This document shows positions 40,659 through 51,749 of a stretch of DNA of 64,000 bases, in pieces (position 1 is the stretch's first letter; every line of letters begins with the position of its first letter). Origin of the DNA: Paenibacillus alkaliterrae. GTDB lineage: Bacteria; Bacillota; Bacilli; Paenibacillales; Paenibacillaceae. The DNA lies in NCBI RefSeq assembly GCF_021532375.1, contig NZ_JAKGAP010000043.1, forward strand, positions 1 through 64,000. Direction: 5' to 3'. Made by a program: the position numbers and the translations under genes. The notes below the pieces were generated by a model. It saw only the letters and a list, made by a program, of their open reading frames with translations, ran no database searches and had not been told where the DNA came from.

Positions 40659-40791
40659 GAGCGCAGCAGAGCTGGAATCGAGTCCGGAGAGTTTACGTGC
40701 TGCTTTTGAAACCGTGATTTATCCTTCAAGTGGAATAAAAGAAATCATGGTTTCAATGCATGCCGAGGACCGATTGCAGCGCCGCGCAGCG
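40659..40791. repeat. Dispersed palindromic repeat, copy 2
   Basis: This is a direct duplicate of copy 1 with few substitutions and small indels (GCAGAGCTGGAATCGAGTCCGG, GAAACCGTGATTTATCC, GAAATCATGGTTTCAATGC, GAGGACCGATTGCAGCG). It lies 48 bases before the S10 operon promoter. It has no transposase gene, and I see no clear target duplication. Confidence 0.82.
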
Positions 40792-40838
40792 ATATCCCCC
40801 ACTTTTTTAAAACTTATGCAACTCGATCAATATTGTTG

Positions 40839-40867
40839 TTGCATTTGCCTACTCAATTCGGTATAAT
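40839..40867 (+). promoter_or_regulatory. Sigma-A promoter of the S10 operon
   Basis: TTGCAT (40839-40844) and a perfect TATAAT (40862-40867) are separated by 17 bases. The predicted start near 40874 gives a 130-base leader before rpsJ. Confidence 0.88.
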
Positions 40868-40873
40868 ATTGAC

Positions 40874-41311
<438 letters not shown>

Positions 41312-41352
41312 TATCAGCATATGCGATCATAGAAAGGAAATGAGGTGTCAAC

Positions 41353-41976
41353 ATGAAAGGTATCTTAGGGAAAAAACTTGGTATGACTCAAGTGTTTACT
41401 GCTGAAGGTAACGTCGTTCCAGTAACGGTTATCGAGGCTGGACCTTGCGTAGTACTGCAGAAGAAAGACCAAGAGAACGATGGCTATGAGGCTGTTCAAT
41501 TCGGTTTTGCCGATAAGAAAGAAAGCAGATCGAATAAACCGGAAGCTGGTCACGCTAAAAAAGCCAACTCAACGCCTAAGCGCTACGTTCGTGAAATTCG
41601 CGGAATCAACCTGGCTGATTATGAAGTTGGCCAAGAAGTGAAAGCTGATCTTTTTGCAGCTGGCGAATTCGTTGACGTAACAGGTATTTCAAAAGGTAAA
41701 GGCTTTGCCGGCGTAATCAAACGTTGGGGACAAAGCACTGGACCGATGTCTCACGGTTCCCGTTATCACCGCGGACCGGGTTCGATGGGTTCCATCCAAG
41801 CGAACCGCGTACCGAAGGGTAAACGCCTGCCAGGACATATGGGTACAGAAACGGTTACGATCCAAAAGCTTGAAGTTATCCGTGTAGATGCAGAACGTAA
41901 CGTTCTACTTGTAAAAGGATCGATTCCTGGTCCGAAAAACGGATTTGTTAGAGTGAAACAAACAGTTAAGAACTAA
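41353..41976 (+). CDS. rplC: 50S ribosomal protein L3
   Basis: L3 sits near the peptidyl-transferase centre. The 207-residue product starts [15 protein letters not shown] and holds the conserved finger loop [16 protein letters not shown] at 41353 follows GAAATGAGGTGTC. It is 41 bases after rpsJ, second gene of the S10 operon. Confidence 0.97.
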   Translation: MKGILGKKLGMTQVFTAEGNVVPVTVIEAGPCVVLQKKDQENDGYEAVQFGFADKKESRSNKPEAGHAKKANSTPKRYVREIRGINLADYEVGQEVKADLFAAGEFVDVTGISKGKGFAGVIKRWGQSTGPMSHGSRYHRGPGSMGSIQANRVPKGKRLPGHMGTETVTIQKLEVIRVDAERNVLLVKGSIPGPKNGFVRVKQTVKN

Positions 41977-42004
41977 TTGCTCTTGAAGAAAGGAGGAACA
42001 AGAA

Positions 42005-42628
42005 ATGCCAAAAGTAACAGTATTTAACGTGAGCGGCGCTCAAGTTGGCGAAGTGGAGTTGGCTGAGTCGGTATTCGGTATTCAACCGAATGTACATGTT
42101 CTGCACAGCGCTGTAGTTCTTCAGCAAGCTGCTGAACGTCAAGGTACTCACAAAACAAAAGGACGCTCTGAAGTACGCGGCGGCGGTCGTAAGCCTTGGA
42201 AACAAAAAGGTACTGGCCGTGCACGTCAAGGCAGCATTCGCTCCCCGCAGTGGGTTGGCGGCGGTGTTGTATTCGGACCGACTCCACGCACATACGGATT
42301 CAAGCTTCCTAAAAAAGTTCGTCGTCTTGCGATCAAATCCGCATTGTCTTCGAAAGTTATCGCGAGCGAAATTATCGTTCTTGATCAACTGACTTTCGCG
42401 GCTCCTAAGACGAAAGAATTCGCAACGATCCTTAACAACCTTAAAGTTGACCGCAAAGCGCTTGTCGTAACGGCTAACTATGAAGATAACGTAGCATTGT
42501 CTGCTCGTAACATCCCAGGTGTGAAGTTCGTCGCAGCTGACGGCATTAATGTTCTGGATGTATTGAAGCATGACAAGCTTATCATCACCAAAGAAGCAGT
42601 AGAGAAAGTACAGGAGGTGCTTGCGTAA
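42005..42628 (+). CDS. rplD: 50S ribosomal protein L4
   Basis: L4 lines the exit tunnel. The 207-residue protein carries the extended tunnel loop [19 protein letters not shown] and [12 protein letters not shown] at 42005 follows AAAGGAGGAAC. Its last base overlaps the rplW start (TAATG), so translation is probably coupled. Confidence 0.97.
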   Translation: MPKVTVFNVSGAQVGEVELAESVFGIQPNVHVLHSAVVLQQAAERQGTHKTKGRSEVRGGGRKPWKQKGTGRARQGSIRSPQWVGGGVVFGPTPRTYGFKLPKKVRRLAIKSALSSKVIASEIIVLDQLTFAAPKTKEFATILNNLKVDRKALVVTANYEDNVALSARNIPGVKFVAADGINVLDVLKHDKLIITKEAVEKVQEVLA

Positions 42629-42921
42629 TGAAAAATCCACGCGATATTATCAAGCGCCCGGTTATCACGGAACGTACGAGCGATTACATGGTCAACAAAA
42701 AGTATGTATTTGAAGTTGATCTTCGATCGAACAAAACCGAAATTAAACTTGCAATTGAACAAATCTTTAATGTGAAAGTAACCGGCGTTAATACAATGCG
42801 TGTAGCGGGTAAGCCGAAACGTTATGGTAAACATAGCGGCTACAGACCGGATTGGAAAAAAGCGATCGTTCAGCTGAGCGCTGACAGCAAAGAACTTGAG
42901 TTCTTTGAAACGTCTGTTTAG
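42628..42921 (+). CDS. rplW: 50S ribosomal protein L23
   Basis: L23 marks the tunnel exit and docks trigger factor and SRP. The 97-residue product contains [15 protein letters not shown] and the RNA-binding loop [23 protein letters not shown] at 42628 overlaps the rplD stop, with AGGAGGTGC upstream inside rplD. Confidence 0.96.
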   Translation: MKNPRDIIKRPVITERTSDYMVNKKYVFEVDLRSNKTEIKLAIEQIFNVKVTGVNTMRVAGKPKRYGKHSGYRPDWKKAIVQLSADSKELEFFETSV

Positions 42922-42938
42922 AAAAGGAGGGAATCGAA

Positions 42939-43769
42939 GTGCCAATTAAAAAGTACAAACCGACATCTCCAGCTCGTCGTGGCATGTCCGTATCGACTTT
43001 CGAAGAGATTACGACAAGCACACCGGAGAAATCGTTGCTTGCTCCGCTTTTCAAAAAAGCTGGACGAAACAATCAAGGTAAAATTACGGTTCGTCACCAT
43101 GGCGGCGGACACAAGCGTAAATACCGTATTATCGACTTCAAACGTAACAAAGACGGTATCATCGGTAATGTAGCGACGATCGAATACGATCCGAACCGTA
43201 CATCCAATATCGCTTTGATCCATTACGTAGATGGTGAGAAAGCATACATCATCGCTCCAAAAGGCTTGAAAGTCGGAGATCAAGTCATGTCCGGACCAAC
43301 TGCCGATATTAAACCAGGCAATGCGTTGCCGCTTGTGAATATCCCAGTAGGTTCAGTTATCCACAACATCGAATTGAAGCCTGGCAAAGGCGGACAATTG
43401 GTTCGTGCTGCTGGTACGGAAGCTCAGCTTCTTGGTAAAGAAGAAAGCTATGTATCGATTCGTTTGAGCTCTGGCGAAGTTCGCCGCATTCTGAATACAT
43501 GCCGTGCAACAATCGGTTCTGTTGGTAACGAGGATCACGAACTTGTGAAAATCGGTAAAGCCGGCCGTTCCCGTTGGCTTGGCAAACGTCCGGAAGTTCG
43601 CGGTGTCGTCATGAACCCTAACGATCACCCGCATGGTGGTGGTGAAGGCCGCGCTCCAATCGGACGGAAGTCGCCTATGTCCCCATGGGGCAAACCGACT
43701 CTTGGATACAAAACTCGCAAGAAGAAAAAAGCATCGAGCCAATATATTATTCGTCGTCGCACGAAGTAA
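42939..43769 (+). CDS. rplB: 50S ribosomal protein L2
   Basis: L2 is essential for subunit joining and peptidyl transfer. The 276-residue product begins [16 protein letters not shown] and ends with the signature [21 protein letters not shown] (family core around the conserved histidine). The start is GTG at 42939 after AAAGGAGGG. A perfect hairpin follows the gene. Confidence 0.97.
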   Translation: MPIKKYKPTSPARRGMSVSTFEEITTSTPEKSLLAPLFKKAGRNNQGKITVRHHGGGHKRKYRIIDFKRNKDGIIGNVATIEYDPNRTSNIALIHYVDGEKAYIIAPKGLKVGDQVMSGPTADIKPGNALPLVNIPVGSVIHNIELKPGKGGQLVRAAGTEAQLLGKEESYVSIRLSSGEVRRILNTCRATIGSVGNEDHELVKIGKAGRSRWLGKRPEVRGVVMNPNDHPHGGGEGRAPIGRKSPMSPWGKPTLGYKTRKKKKASSQYIIRRRTK

Positions 43770-43788
43770 TAACCGCTTGATCCAAACC

Positions 43789-43808
43789 GCGTGATACAAT
43801 TATCACGC
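43789..43808 (+). other. Intra-operon hairpin between rplB and rpsS
   Basis: GCGTGATA-CAAT-TATCACGC is a perfect 8-bp stem with a four-base loop, 19 bases after the rplB stop and just upstream of the rpsS ribosome binding site. No T-run follows, so it is not a terminator. Confidence 0.75.
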
Positions 43809-43830
43809 TCTCGTGAAGGGAGGAACTCAA

Positions 43831-44112
43831 ATGGGTCGCAGTTTAAAGAAAGGTCCGTTTATCGACGGTTACCTGCTTAAAAAAGTCGAGGTTATGAACG
43901 AAGCTGAGAAAAAGGTCGTTATCAAAACCTGGTCCCGCCGCTCGACCATTTTCCCACAATTCATTGGTCACACGTTTGCTGTATATGACGGTCGCAAGCA
44001 CGTACCGGTATATGTGACGGAAGATATGGTAGGACACAAACTCGGTGAATTCGCACCGACTCGTACGTACAAAGGCCACGCAGGCGAAGACAAAAAAACG
44101 GGCAGACGTTAA
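43831..44112 (+). CDS. rpsS: 30S ribosomal protein S19
   Basis: S19 is a 30S head protein contacting the 50S. The 93-residue product begins [15 protein letters not shown] and contains [27 protein letters not shown] (abridged). ATG at 43831 after AAGGGAGGAAC; an upstream ATG-type start at 43813 lies ahead of the ribosome binding site. Confidence 0.96.
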   Translation: MGRSLKKGPFIDGYLLKKVEVMNEAEKKVVIKTWSRRSTIFPQFIGHTFAVYDGRKHVPVYVTEDMVGHKLGEFAPTRTYKGHAGEDKKTGRR

Positions 44113-44155
44113 TTTGCCCTTAAACATCTCTAAATGAACGAGAGGAGGTTCCTAC

Positions 44156-44491
44156 ATGCCAGAAGCTAAAGCGCACGCTAAGTTCGTTCGTATTGCTCCT
44201 CGTAAAGCACAGCTTGTTGCCGATTTGATTCGCGGTAAGCAAGTTGGTGATGCAATCGCAATTTTGCGCCACACGCCGAAGTCTGCATCCCCAATTTTGG
44301 AGAAGCTGCTTAACTCGGCTATTGCTAACGCTGAGCATAACTATCAGCTGGACGTGAACAAATTGGTTATATCGCAAGCTTTCGTAAACCAAGGACCGAC
44401 GATGAAACGTTTCCGTCCTCGTGCAATGGGGCGCGCAAGCCGGATTAATAAAAGAACCAGCCACATTACCTTGGTGGTATCTGAAAAATAA
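44156..44491 (+). CDS. rplV: 50S ribosomal protein L22
   Basis: L22 forms part of the exit tunnel constriction and macrolide site. The 111-residue product has [17 protein letters not shown] and the tunnel hairpin [24 protein letters not shown] at 44156 follows GAGAGGAGGTTCC. Standard S10-operon position between rpsS and rpsC. Confidence 0.96.
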   Translation: MPEAKAHAKFVRIAPRKAQLVADLIRGKQVGDAIAILRHTPKSASPILEKLLNSAIANAEHNYQLDVNKLVISQAFVNQGPTMKRFRPRAMGRASRINKRTSHITLVVSEK

Positions 44492-44505
44492 AGGAGGGAT
44501 TACGT

Positions 44506-45168
44506 GTGGGTCAAAAGGTAAATCCAGTAGGTTTTCGTATCGGGGTTATCCGTGATTGGGAATCCAAGTGGTTCGCGGGCAAAGACTTCGGCGATCTTCT
44601 TATGGAAGACGTAAGAGTACGTGAATATTTGAAAAACAAGCTGAAAGACGCAGCAGTTTCTCACATCGAGATCGAACGTGCAGCTAACCGCGTGAACGTA
44701 ACGATCCAAACCGCGAAACCAGGTATGGTTATTGGTAAAGGCGGTTCTGAAGTAGAAAACTTGCGTACTGAGCTTGGCAAAATCACTAATGGTAAAAAAG
44801 TTCACATTAATATTTCTGAAATCAAACATGCGGATCTTGACGCTATTCTTGTAGCTGAAAGCATCGCACAACAACTTGAGCGTCGTGTTTCTTTCCGTCG
44901 CGCATTGAAGCAAGCTATGCAACGCTCCATGCGTTCAGGTGCTAAAGGGATAAAAACCGCAGTTAGCGGACGTCTCGGCGGCGCGGAAATCGCACGTTCG
45001 GAAGGCTACAGCGAAGGTACTGTTCCACTTCATACGCTGCGCGCTGATATTGACTATGGCACAGCAGAAGCACATACAACTTACGGCCGTATTGGCGTAA
45101 AAGTATGGATCTACCGCGGCGAAGTCCTTCCGACTAAGAAGAAAGCTCCCCAGGAAGGAGGCAACTAA
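44506..45168 (+). CDS. rpsC: 30S ribosomal protein S3
   Basis: S3 lies at the mRNA entry channel. The 220-residue protein has [17 protein letters not shown] at the start, the KH motif [14 protein letters not shown], and C-terminal [10 protein letters not shown]. The start is GTG at 44506 after AAAGGAGGG. It is two bases from rplP. Confidence 0.96.
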   Translation: MGQKVNPVGFRIGVIRDWESKWFAGKDFGDLLMEDVRVREYLKNKLKDAAVSHIEIERAANRVNVTIQTAKPGMVIGKGGSEVENLRTELGKITNGKKVHINISEIKHADLDAILVAESIAQQLERRVSFRRALKQAMQRSMRSGAKGIKTAVSGRLGGAEIARSEGYSEGTVPLHTLRADIDYGTAEAHTTYGRIGVKVWIYRGEVLPTKKKAPQEGGN

Positions 45169-45170
45169 TC

Positions 45171-45605
45171 ATGTTGGTACCTAAACGTGTCAAACACCGC
45201 AAACAACAACGCGGACATATGAAGGGTCGCGCTAAAGGCGGCACTACAGTAGCATTCGGTGAATTCGGTCTTCAAGCACTAGAACCATCATGGATCACGA
45301 ATCGTCAAATCGAAGCGGCTCGTATCGCGATGACTCGTTACATTAAACGTGGCGGTAAAGTTTGGATCAAAATTTTCCCTGCTAAACCAATTACTCAGAA
45401 GCCTCTTGAAGTGCGTATGGGTAGTGGTAAAGGTAACGTTGAGAAATGGGTAGCCGTAGTTAAACCAGGTAAAATCCTGTTTGAACTTGCTGGCGTATCC
45501 GAAGAAACCGCTCGTGAAGCGATGCGTCTTGCGGCTCACAAACTGCCAATCAAGACGAAGTTCGTGAAACGCGAAGAAGTGGGTGGTGAAGCAAATGAAA
45601 GCTAG
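45171..45605 (+). CDS. rplP: 50S ribosomal protein L16
   Basis: L16 helps position A-site tRNA. The 144-residue product starts [15 protein letters not shown] and contains [18 protein letters not shown], including the conserved arginine whose hydroxylation is known in proteobacteria. ATG at 45171 follows GGAAGGAGGC; the 3' end overlaps rpmC by 11 bases. Confidence 0.96.
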   Translation: MLVPKRVKHRKQQRGHMKGRAKGGTTVAFGEFGLQALEPSWITNRQIEAARIAMTRYIKRGGKVWIKIFPAKPITQKPLEVRMGSGKGNVEKWVAVVKPGKILFELAGVSEETAREAMRLAAHKLPIKTKFVKREEVGGEANES

Positions 45606-45795
45606 TGAATTTCGCAACCTAACCTCTGCTGAGATAGAACAACAAGTTTCTGGTTTTAAAGAAGAGCTTTTTAACCTTCGTTTCCAATTGGCTACTGGTC
45701 AACTGGATAACCCGACTCGGATCCGTGACGTGCGTAAGGAAATAGCTCGTGCTAAAACCATTTTGCGTGAAAGAGAACTCGGAATCAGCAGCTAG
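45595..45795 (+). CDS. rpmC: 50S ribosomal protein L29
   Basis: L29 is a tunnel-exit protein. The 66-residue product is helical with [18 protein letters not shown] and the conserved [11 protein letters not shown] tail. ATG at 45595 lies inside the end of rplP, after GTGGTGAAGC. Coupled translation is likely. Confidence 0.95.
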   Translation: MKASEFRNLTSAEIEQQVSGFKEELFNLRFQLATGQLDNPTRIRDVRKEIARAKTILRERELGISS

Positions 45796-45846
45796 TAAAT
45801 ATCCTTGCAAGAATGCATAATCACGGCTGAAGGAAGGAGGATGAAC

Positions 45847-46110
45847 ATGAGCGAACGCAATGCCCGCAAAGTTCAAATCGGCAAAGTCGTAAGCGACAAA
45901 ATGGACAAAACAATTGTTGTTGCTGTTGAAACATACAAAAAACACAATTTGTACCATAAACGCATTAAATACACGAAAAAATTTAAAGCGCACGATGAAA
46001 ATAACCAAGCGAAAATTGGCGACATCGTGAAAATCATGGAGACTCGTCCGTTATCGAAAGACAAGCGCTTTAGACTCGTAGAAGTTGTCGAAGTTGCTGT
46101 TGTCATTTAA
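45847..46110 (+). CDS. rpsQ: 30S ribosomal protein S17
   Basis: S17 is an early-binding 16S rRNA protein with an OB fold. The 87-residue product contains [20 protein letters not shown] and [20 protein letters not shown]. The ATG at 45847 is preferred; ATG 45841 directly abuts the AAGGAGG ribosome binding site. Confidence 0.95.
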   Translation: MSERNARKVQIGKVVSDKMDKTIVVAVETYKKHNLYHKRIKYTKKFKAHDENNQAKIGDIVKIMETRPLSKDKRFRLVEVVEVAVVI

Positions 46111-46157
46111 TGAACGTATGCAGTACCTGAGCATTTTTCCGAAAGGAGGACGTTGAA

Positions 46158-46526
46158 ATGATTCAACCATTTTCGCGCTTGGCTGTCGCAGACAACTCTG
46201 GCGCTAAAGAATTGATGTGTATCCGTGTACTTGGTGGAACGGGACGTCGCGTTGGACACATTGGCGATTTGATCGTTTGCTCCGTCAAACAAGCAACACC
46301 AGGCGGCGTTGTCAAAAAGGGTGACGTTGTAAAAGCGGTTATCGTTCGCACGAAGCGCTCGGTTCGCCGTAAAGACGGTTCTTACATCACATTCGATGAG
46401 AATGCAGCTGTAATCGTTAAAGAAGACAAGAGCCCGCGCGGTACTCGTATTTTTGGACCTGTCGCCCGTGAGCTTCGCGATAAGGATTTCATGAAAATCG
46501 TATCGCTGGCACCAGAAGTTATCTAG
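46158..46526 (+). CDS. rplN: 50S ribosomal protein L14
   Basis: L14 contacts 16S helix 14 in a bridge. The product is 122 residues, starting [19 protein letters not shown] and including [14 protein letters not shown] at 46158 after AAAGGAGGACG. Standard spc operon position before rplX. Confidence 0.97.
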   Translation: MIQPFSRLAVADNSGAKELMCIRVLGGTGRRVGHIGDLIVCSVKQATPGGVVKKGDVVKAVIVRTKRSVRRKDGSYITFDENAAVIVKEDKSPRGTRIFGPVARELRDKDFMKIVSLAPEVI

Positions 46527-46579
46527 TTAAAGAAACCCTATATAAGCTTGAAAGCACAAGCGTGCAGGAGGTGTAACTC

Positions 46580-46933
46580 ATGCCAAGGCTGAAAAAAGTA
46601 CTTGAATCCCATAACAATAAATTGCACGTGAAAAAAGACGATACGGTCATCGTTATTACCGGTAAAGACAAAGGTAAAAAAGGACGCGTTATCGCTGCGT
46701 ATCCTCGTGAAAACCGCGTACTTATCGAGGGAGTAAACATGGTGAAGAAGCATTCGCGTCCTTCACAAGCTAACCCGCAAGGCGGTATTATCGAGCAAGA
46801 AGCGCCAATTCACGTTTCGAACGTTATGCATATCGATCCGAAGAGCGGTAAAGTAACACGTATCGGATATAAAGTGCTGGACAACGGCAAGAAAGTTCGG
46901 ATCGCAAAACGTTCCGGAGAAGTAATCGACTAA
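46580..46933 (+). CDS. rplX: 50S ribosomal protein L24
   Basis: L24 initiates 50S assembly. The 117-residue product carries the KOW motif [18 protein letters not shown] and the conserved [18 protein letters not shown] at 46580 follows GCAGGAGGTG. It lies between rplN and rplE. Confidence 0.96.
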   Translation: MPRLKKVLESHNNKLHVKKDDTVIVITGKDKGKKGRVIAAYPRENRVLIEGVNMVKKHSRPSQANPQGGIIEQEAPIHVSNVMHIDPKSGKVTRIGYKVLDNGKKVRIAKRSGEVID

Positions 46934-46964
46934 TCGTTACGGTAGGAAAGGAGGTCCATGAACA

Positions 46965-47507
46965 ATGGCAGCAAGATTGAAAGGTCGTTTTCTAAACGAA
47001 ATTACTCCTGCTCTTATGCAGAAGTTCAACTATACGTCTGTTATGCAAGTACCGAAAATCGAGAAAGTTGTTATCAACATGGGGGTAGGCGAAGCGGTTT
47101 CCAATTCGAAAATCCTTGATGTAGCTGTTGAAGAACTGCGTATCATTTCCGGTCAAAAACCAGTCGTTACCCGTGCGAAGAAGTCTATCGCAGGTTTCAA
47201 GCTTCGTGAGAACATGCCAATCGGGGTTAAAGTAACATTGCGCGGCGAGCGCATGTACCACTTCCTTGACAAGCTGTTCAACATTTCTCTTCCACGCGTG
47301 CGTGACTTCCGCGGTGTTTCGACTAAAGCTTTCGACGGTCGCGGTAACTACACACTCGGTTTGAAAGAGCAGTTGATTTTCCCGGAGATTGAGTACGATA
47401 AAGTCGATAAAGTGCGCGGTATGGACATCGTCATCGTCACGACGGCAAAAACGGACGAAGAATCTCGTGAACTGCTGACCCAAATGGGCATGCCGTTTGC
47501 GAAGTAA
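46965..47507 (+). CDS. rplE: 50S ribosomal protein L5
   Basis: L5 binds 5S rRNA in the central protuberance. The 180-residue product has [23 protein letters not shown] [16 protein letters not shown] and the [14 protein letters not shown] loop. ATG at 46965 follows AAAGGAGGTCC. Confidence 0.97.
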   Translation: MAARLKGRFLNEITPALMQKFNYTSVMQVPKIEKVVINMGVGEAVSNSKILDVAVEELRIISGQKPVVTRAKKSIAGFKLRENMPIGVKVTLRGERMYHFLDKLFNISLPRVRDFRGVSTKAFDGRGNYTLGLKEQLIFPEIEYDKVDKVRGMDIVIVTTAKTDEESRELLTQMGMPFAK

Positions 47508-47533
47508 TCCACTTTTAGGAGGTGTAATACCCA

Positions 47534-47719
47534 GTGGCAAAAACTTCGATGAAAGTGAAGCAACAACGCACACCGAAATTTAAAGTGCGAGCATATACGC
47601 GCTGTGAGCGTTGTGGCCGTCCGCATTCTGTTTTGCAAAAGTTTAAAATTTGCCGGATTTGTTTCCGCGAGTTAGCATACAAGGGCCAGATTCCTGGCGT
47701 TAAAAAAGCAAGCTGGTAA
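47534..47719 (+). CDS. rpsN: 30S ribosomal protein S14, zinc-binding type Z
   Basis: This is the short zinc form of S14 (61 residues) with CERC and CRIC cysteine pairs (RCERCGRPH and [10 protein letters not shown]). The start is GTG at 47534 after AGGAGGTG. It lies in the spc operon between rplE and rpsH, the normal location of the type Z gene in Bacillota. Confidence 0.96.
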   Translation: MAKTSMKVKQQRTPKFKVRAYTRCERCGRPHSVLQKFKICRICFRELAYKGQIPGVKKASW

Positions 47720-47749
47720 TCAGCCTAGTTCGGGAAGGAGGTTAACACA

Positions 47750-48148
<399 letters not shown>

Positions 48149-48179
48149 GTAACAAGTCACAAAGACAGGAGGTGTAACA

Positions 48180-48722
48180 ATGTCCCGTATTGGTCGCAAA
48201 GCTATCCAAGTACCTACTGGCGTAACCGTCAACTTGGATAACACAAGCATTACTGTAAAAGGACCGAAAGGTACGCTTTCCCGTGAAATTCACAAGGATA
48301 TGAAAGTGAATGTAACAGAGAGCGAAATCGTAGTAGAACGTCCTTCTGATAATAAATTGCATCGCTCTTTACACGGAACAACTCGCAGCGTCATCGCTAA
48401 CATGGTAAGCGGCGTTACTGAAGGCTTCTCGAAAAACCTGGAGCTGGTAGGCGTAGGTTACCGTGCAAACAAAACGGGTGACAAAATCGTACTTAACGTC
48501 GGTTACTCTCACCCCGTGGAGATTGTTCCCGAGACTGGAATTGAGTTCGATGTACCTGCGAACACGAAAATCACTGTTCGCGGTATCGACAAGGAGCGCG
48601 TAGGCGCTGTTGCTGCTCAAATCCGTTCCGTGCGTGAGCCTGAGCCTTATAAAGGTAAAGGTATCAAGTACGAAGGCGAGCGTATTATCCGTAAAGAAGG
48701 TAAAGCTGGTAAGAAAAAATAA
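48180..48722 (+). CDS. rplF: 50S ribosomal protein L6
   Basis: L6 lies at the factor-binding region. The 180-residue product has [15 protein letters not shown], the repeat-domain PKGTLSREI and C-terminal [18 protein letters not shown] at 48180 follows AGGAGGTG. Two small hairpins follow its stop codon. Confidence 0.97.
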   Translation: MSRIGRKAIQVPTGVTVNLDNTSITVKGPKGTLSREIHKDMKVNVTESEIVVERPSDNKLHRSLHGTTRSVIANMVSGVTEGFSKNLELVGVGYRANKTGDKIVLNVGYSHPVEIVPETGIEFDVPANTKITVRGIDKERVGAVAAQIRSVREPEPYKGKGIKYEGERIIRKEGKAGKKK

Positions 48723-48757
48723 GCAAACCGAACGTTTGCTTAAGATAGCGTCTTAAG
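48723..48757 (+). other. Two adjacent hairpins between rplF and rplR
   Basis: GCAAAC-CGAAC-GTTTGC (48723-48739) is directly followed by CTTAAGA-TAGCG-TCTTAAG (48739-48757); the two share one base. Both have five-base loops and no T-run. They may slow decay or set stoichiometry; function unknown. Confidence 0.7.
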
Positions 48758-48782
48758 GCAATGAGAAAGGAGTGAACCTTGA

Positions 48783-49151
48783 ATGATTACGAAAGGCGAT
48801 AAAAACAAGGCTCGTCTGAAAAGACACCTGCGTGTTCGTAAAAAAATTAACGGTACAGCTGCACGTCCGCGTCTATCTGTATTCCGTTCCTCCAAGCATA
48901 TGTACGCACAATTGATCGATGATGTAGCAGGCGTAACATTGGTATCCGCGTCCACACAGGACAAAGAGCTAATCGAAGCGATCGGCAACGGCGGTAACAT
49001 CGAAGCAGCTACAAAAGTTGGTGAATTGATTGCAAAACGCGCTCAAGCAAAAGGGGTAACCCAAGTAGTATTTGACCGCGGCGGTTACTTGTATCACGGC
49101 AGAATTCAGGCGCTTGCTACAGCAGCACGCGAAGCTGGCCTGGAATTCTAA
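48783..49151 (+). CDS. rplR: 50S ribosomal protein L18
   Basis: L18 binds 5S rRNA. The 122-residue product has [20 protein letters not shown] and the conserved [19 protein letters not shown] at 48783 follows AAAGGAGTG. Confidence 0.96.
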   Translation: MITKGDKNKARLKRHLRVRKKINGTAARPRLSVFRSSKHMYAQLIDDVAGVTLVSASTQDKELIEAIGNGGNIEAATKVGELIAKRAQAKGVTQVVFDRGGYLYHGRIQALATAAREAGLEF

Positions 49152-49181
49152 TCGACTTTACTTATAAGGAGGTTAAATGAC

Positions 49182-49679
49182 TTGCGTGTAGATCCTAATA
49201 CGTTAGAACTGACTGAAAAAGTTGTTAATATCAATCGCGTAGCGAAAGTTGTAAAAGGCGGACGCCGTTTCAGCTTTAGTGCGCTTGTAGTAGTCGGTGA
49301 CGGTAATGGTTACGTTGGCGCAGGGATCGGTAAAGCAGGCGAAGTACCTGATGCGATTCGCAAAGGTATCGAAGATGCTAAGAAAAACCTGATCCATGTT
49401 CCACTCGTAGGAACAACAATCCCTCACCTTGTACTCGGACATTTCGGCGCTGGAGAAGTTCTCTTGAAGCCTGCTTCCGAGGGTACTGGTGTTATCGCCG
49501 GCGGCCCGGTTCGTGCAGTACTTGAACTTGCTGGCGTTGGCGACATTTTGACGAAATCGCTAGGTTCTTCGAACTCCATGAATATGGTTAACGCAACGCT
49601 CGAAGGTCTTTCCCGTTTGAAACGTGCGGAAGATGTTGCGAAGCTACGTGGAAAAACAGTCGAAGAGCTTCTACGCTAA
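49182..49679 (+). CDS. rpsE: 30S ribosomal protein S5
   Basis: S5 shapes the mRNA entry channel. The 165-residue product shows the dsRBD-like [18 protein letters not shown] and [17 protein letters not shown]. The start is TTG at 49182 after AAGGAGGTTAAATGAC. An ATG lies at 49177 within the upstream sequence but out of frame. Confidence 0.95.
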   Translation: MRVDPNTLELTEKVVNINRVAKVVKGGRRFSFSALVVVGDGNGYVGAGIGKAGEVPDAIRKGIEDAKKNLIHVPLVGTTIPHLVLGHFGAGEVLLKPASEGTGVIAGGPVRAVLELAGVGDILTKSLGSSNSMNMVNATLEGLSRLKRAEDVAKLRGKTVEELLR

Positions 49680-49692
49680 GGAGGGAAATAAG

Positions 49693-49872
49693 ATGGCTAA
49701 ATTGCAAATCACCCTCGTCCGCAGTTTAATCGGCCGTAATGAAAAGCAGCGTGCTACTGTTGAAGCTTTTGGTCTTAAGAAGATTCGTCAGTCGGTTGTT
49801 TTGAACGATAGCCCAGCTATCCGCGGCATGGTTAACGCTGTTAATCACTTGGTAAAAGTAGAAGAAGTTTAA
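49693..49872 (+). CDS. rpmD: 50S ribosomal protein L30
   Basis: L30 is 59 residues here, starting [15 protein letters not shown] with the conserved [23 protein letters not shown] at 49693 after AAGGAGGG. It lies between rpsE and rplO as usual. Confidence 0.96.
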   Translation: MAKLQITLVRSLIGRNEKQRATVEAFGLKKIRQSVVLNDSPAIRGMVNAVNHLVKVEEV

Positions 49873-49917
49873 GAATAGATCGGTTTTCCAAGAAATAAAT
49901 AAGGAGGTGCACGAACG

Positions 49918-50358
49918 ATGAAATTGCATGAGCTAGCACCAGCACCAGGCTCGACACAAGCGCCAAAGCGCAAAGGTCGCGGTATCGGATCCGGTAACGG
50001 TAAAACAGCCGGTAAAGGTCACAAAGGTCAAAACGCTCGTTCCGGCGGCGGCGTTCGTCCTGGTTTCGAGGGCGGACAAAACCCGTTGTATCGTCGAGTG
50101 CCGAAGCGTGGATTCAATAACCGTTTCCGTACAGAATATGCGATTGTCAATATTGAAGAGCTGAACAGCTTTGCAGCAGGAACTGAAGTCACTCCAGAAG
50201 TTCTCATCGAGCAAGGTATCGTAAAGAACCCGCTCGCAGGAATTAAAATCTTGGGTAATGGTGAAATTAGCGTTTCACTGTCTGTAAAAGCAAGCAAGTT
50301 CTCTCAATCTGCGGTAGAGAAAATCCAGGCTGCCGGCGGTAAAACCGAGGTGATCTAA
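49918..50358 (+). CDS. rplO: 50S ribosomal protein L15
   Basis: L15 has a long basic glycine-rich N-terminal extension ([20 protein letters not shown]) and a C-terminal globular part. The 146-residue product begins at ATG 49918 after AAGGAGGTGC. It ends immediately before the secY start. Confidence 0.97.
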   Translation: MKLHELAPAPGSTQAPKRKGRGIGSGNGKTAGKGHKGQNARSGGGVRPGFEGGQNPLYRRVPKRGFNNRFRTEYAIVNIEELNSFAAGTEVTPEVLIEQGIVKNPLAGIKILGNGEISVSLSVKASKFSQSAVEKIQAAGGKTEVI

Positions 50359-51660
50359 TTGTTCAAGACCGTGTCCAACATTTGGAAGGTGGCGGATCTT
50401 CGTTCAAGGATCCTCTTCACCCTTTTCATCTTACTAATCTACCGTATCGGTTCCTTCATACCGGTACCAGATGTAAACAAAGATGTGTTTAAGCAGGTTG
50501 ATGCAGCCGGTGCGGATCTGTTCGGCTTGCTTAACACGTTTTCTGGTGGTGCTTTGTTCCAGTTCTCCATTTTCGCAATCGGGATTACACCTTACATTAC
50601 AGCTTCGATCATCGTACAGCTGTTATCGATGGATGTTATTCCTAAGTTTGCAGAGTGGGCGAAGGAAGGCGAGAACGGTAAACGTAAGCTCGCACAAATC
50701 ACGCGTTATGGTACGATTGTTCTTGGTTTGATCCAAGGTTTCGCAACGGCAATCGGATTCAACCGTCAATATGGTTATGAGATGATTGTTGGCGCTACTT
50801 TCGTGGATTACTTGGTTATTGCGATTATCTTGACTGCAGGTACTGCATTCTTGATGTGGCTGGGTGAGCAAATCACGGAAAAAGGAATCGGAAACGGTAT
50901 TTCGATTCTGATCTTCGCAGCAATTGCAGCTGGTATTCCTGGACACATCCGTACGATCGTTGAAGATCAATTCGTTGGTGCTCAAGATCAATTGTTTTTG
51001 AATATTATCAAGATGGTTCTTATCTTGATTGCGATAATCGCAATCATTGTCGGCGTCATCTTCGTACAGCAAGGTATTCGAAAAATTCCGGTTCAATACG
51101 CTAAACGCGTAGTAGGACGGAAAATGTACGGCGGACAATCGACTCACATTCCGATGAAAGTGAACGGCGCAGGCGTTATTCCGGTCATTTTCGCGGTGTC
51201 ACTGATCATGTTCCCGATTACAATCGCTCAGTTCTGGTCCACAACGGCTTGGGCTGATTGGATCATCGATAACATGAACTATGACCAGCCGCTCGGTATG
51301 GTATTGTACGTTCTGTTAATTATCGGGTTTACCTTCTTCTATACATTCGTGCAAATTAATCCGGTTCAAATGGCTGATCAGATGAAGAAGAATGGCGGAT
51401 ACATTCCTGGTATTCGTCCAGGCAAGCCGACCTCGTCGTACCTAACGCGCGTTATGTCGCGTATTACGTTGACGGGTGCGATTTTCCTGGCTCTTATCTC
51501 TGTTCTTCCGGTGTTCTTCGGAGCACTTGCTGGATTACCGCGCTCAGTGCAGCTTGGCGGCACCTCGCTCTTGATCGTGATCGGGGTTGCACTTGACACG
51601 ATGAAGCAAATCGAGAGCCAGTTGATCAAACGCCATTACAAAGGGTTTATCAATAAATAA
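50359..51660 (+). CDS. secY: Preprotein translocase subunit SecY
   Basis: SecY is the protein-conducting channel. The 433-residue product has ten hydrophobic segments, the IGSFIPVPDV start region, the plug and ITPYITASIIVQLLS helix, and the PGIRPG loop. The start is TTG at 50359, directly after the rplO stop, with GAGGTG inside rplO. A long hairpin separates it from adk. Confidence 0.97.
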   Translation: MFKTVSNIWKVADLRSRILFTLFILLIYRIGSFIPVPDVNKDVFKQVDAAGADLFGLLNTFSGGALFQFSIFAIGITPYITASIIVQLLSMDVIPKFAEWAKEGENGKRKLAQITRYGTIVLGLIQGFATAIGFNRQYGYEMIVGATFVDYLVIAIILTAGTAFLMWLGEQITEKGIGNGISILIFAAIAAGIPGHIRTIVEDQFVGAQDQLFLNIIKMVLILIAIIAIIVGVIFVQQGIRKIPVQYAKRVVGRKMYGGQSTHIPMKVNGAGVIPVIFAVSLIMFPITIAQFWSTTAWADWIIDNMNYDQPLGMVLYVLLIIGFTFFYTFVQINPVQMADQMKKNGGYIPGIRPGKPTSSYLTRVMSRITLTGAIFLALISVLPVFFGALAGLPRSVQLGGTSLLIVIGVALDTMKQIESQLIKRHYKGFINK

Positions 51661-51726
51661 CAATAGGTTCTGACCGGGCTTCCGCTTTCGTCAACTGATG
51701 GTGCGTTAGCCCGCCCGAGCCTATTG
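51661..51726 (+). other. Long hairpin between secY and adk
   Basis: CAATAGGTTC (51661-51670) pairs with GAGCCTATTG (51717-51726) and CGGGC (51674-51678) with GCCCG (51709-51713), enclosing a 30-base apical loop. No T-run follows. It may be a partial terminator or a processing site. Confidence 0.65.
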
Positions 51727-51749
51727 TGCTTAAAGCGAGGAACTCGGCA

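Noticed and set aside
40657..40866. Small + strand ORF in the second palindromic repeat
   Set aside because: It lies within a duplicated non-coding element, is disrupted in the first copy, has no ribosome binding site, and runs over the S10 promoter.
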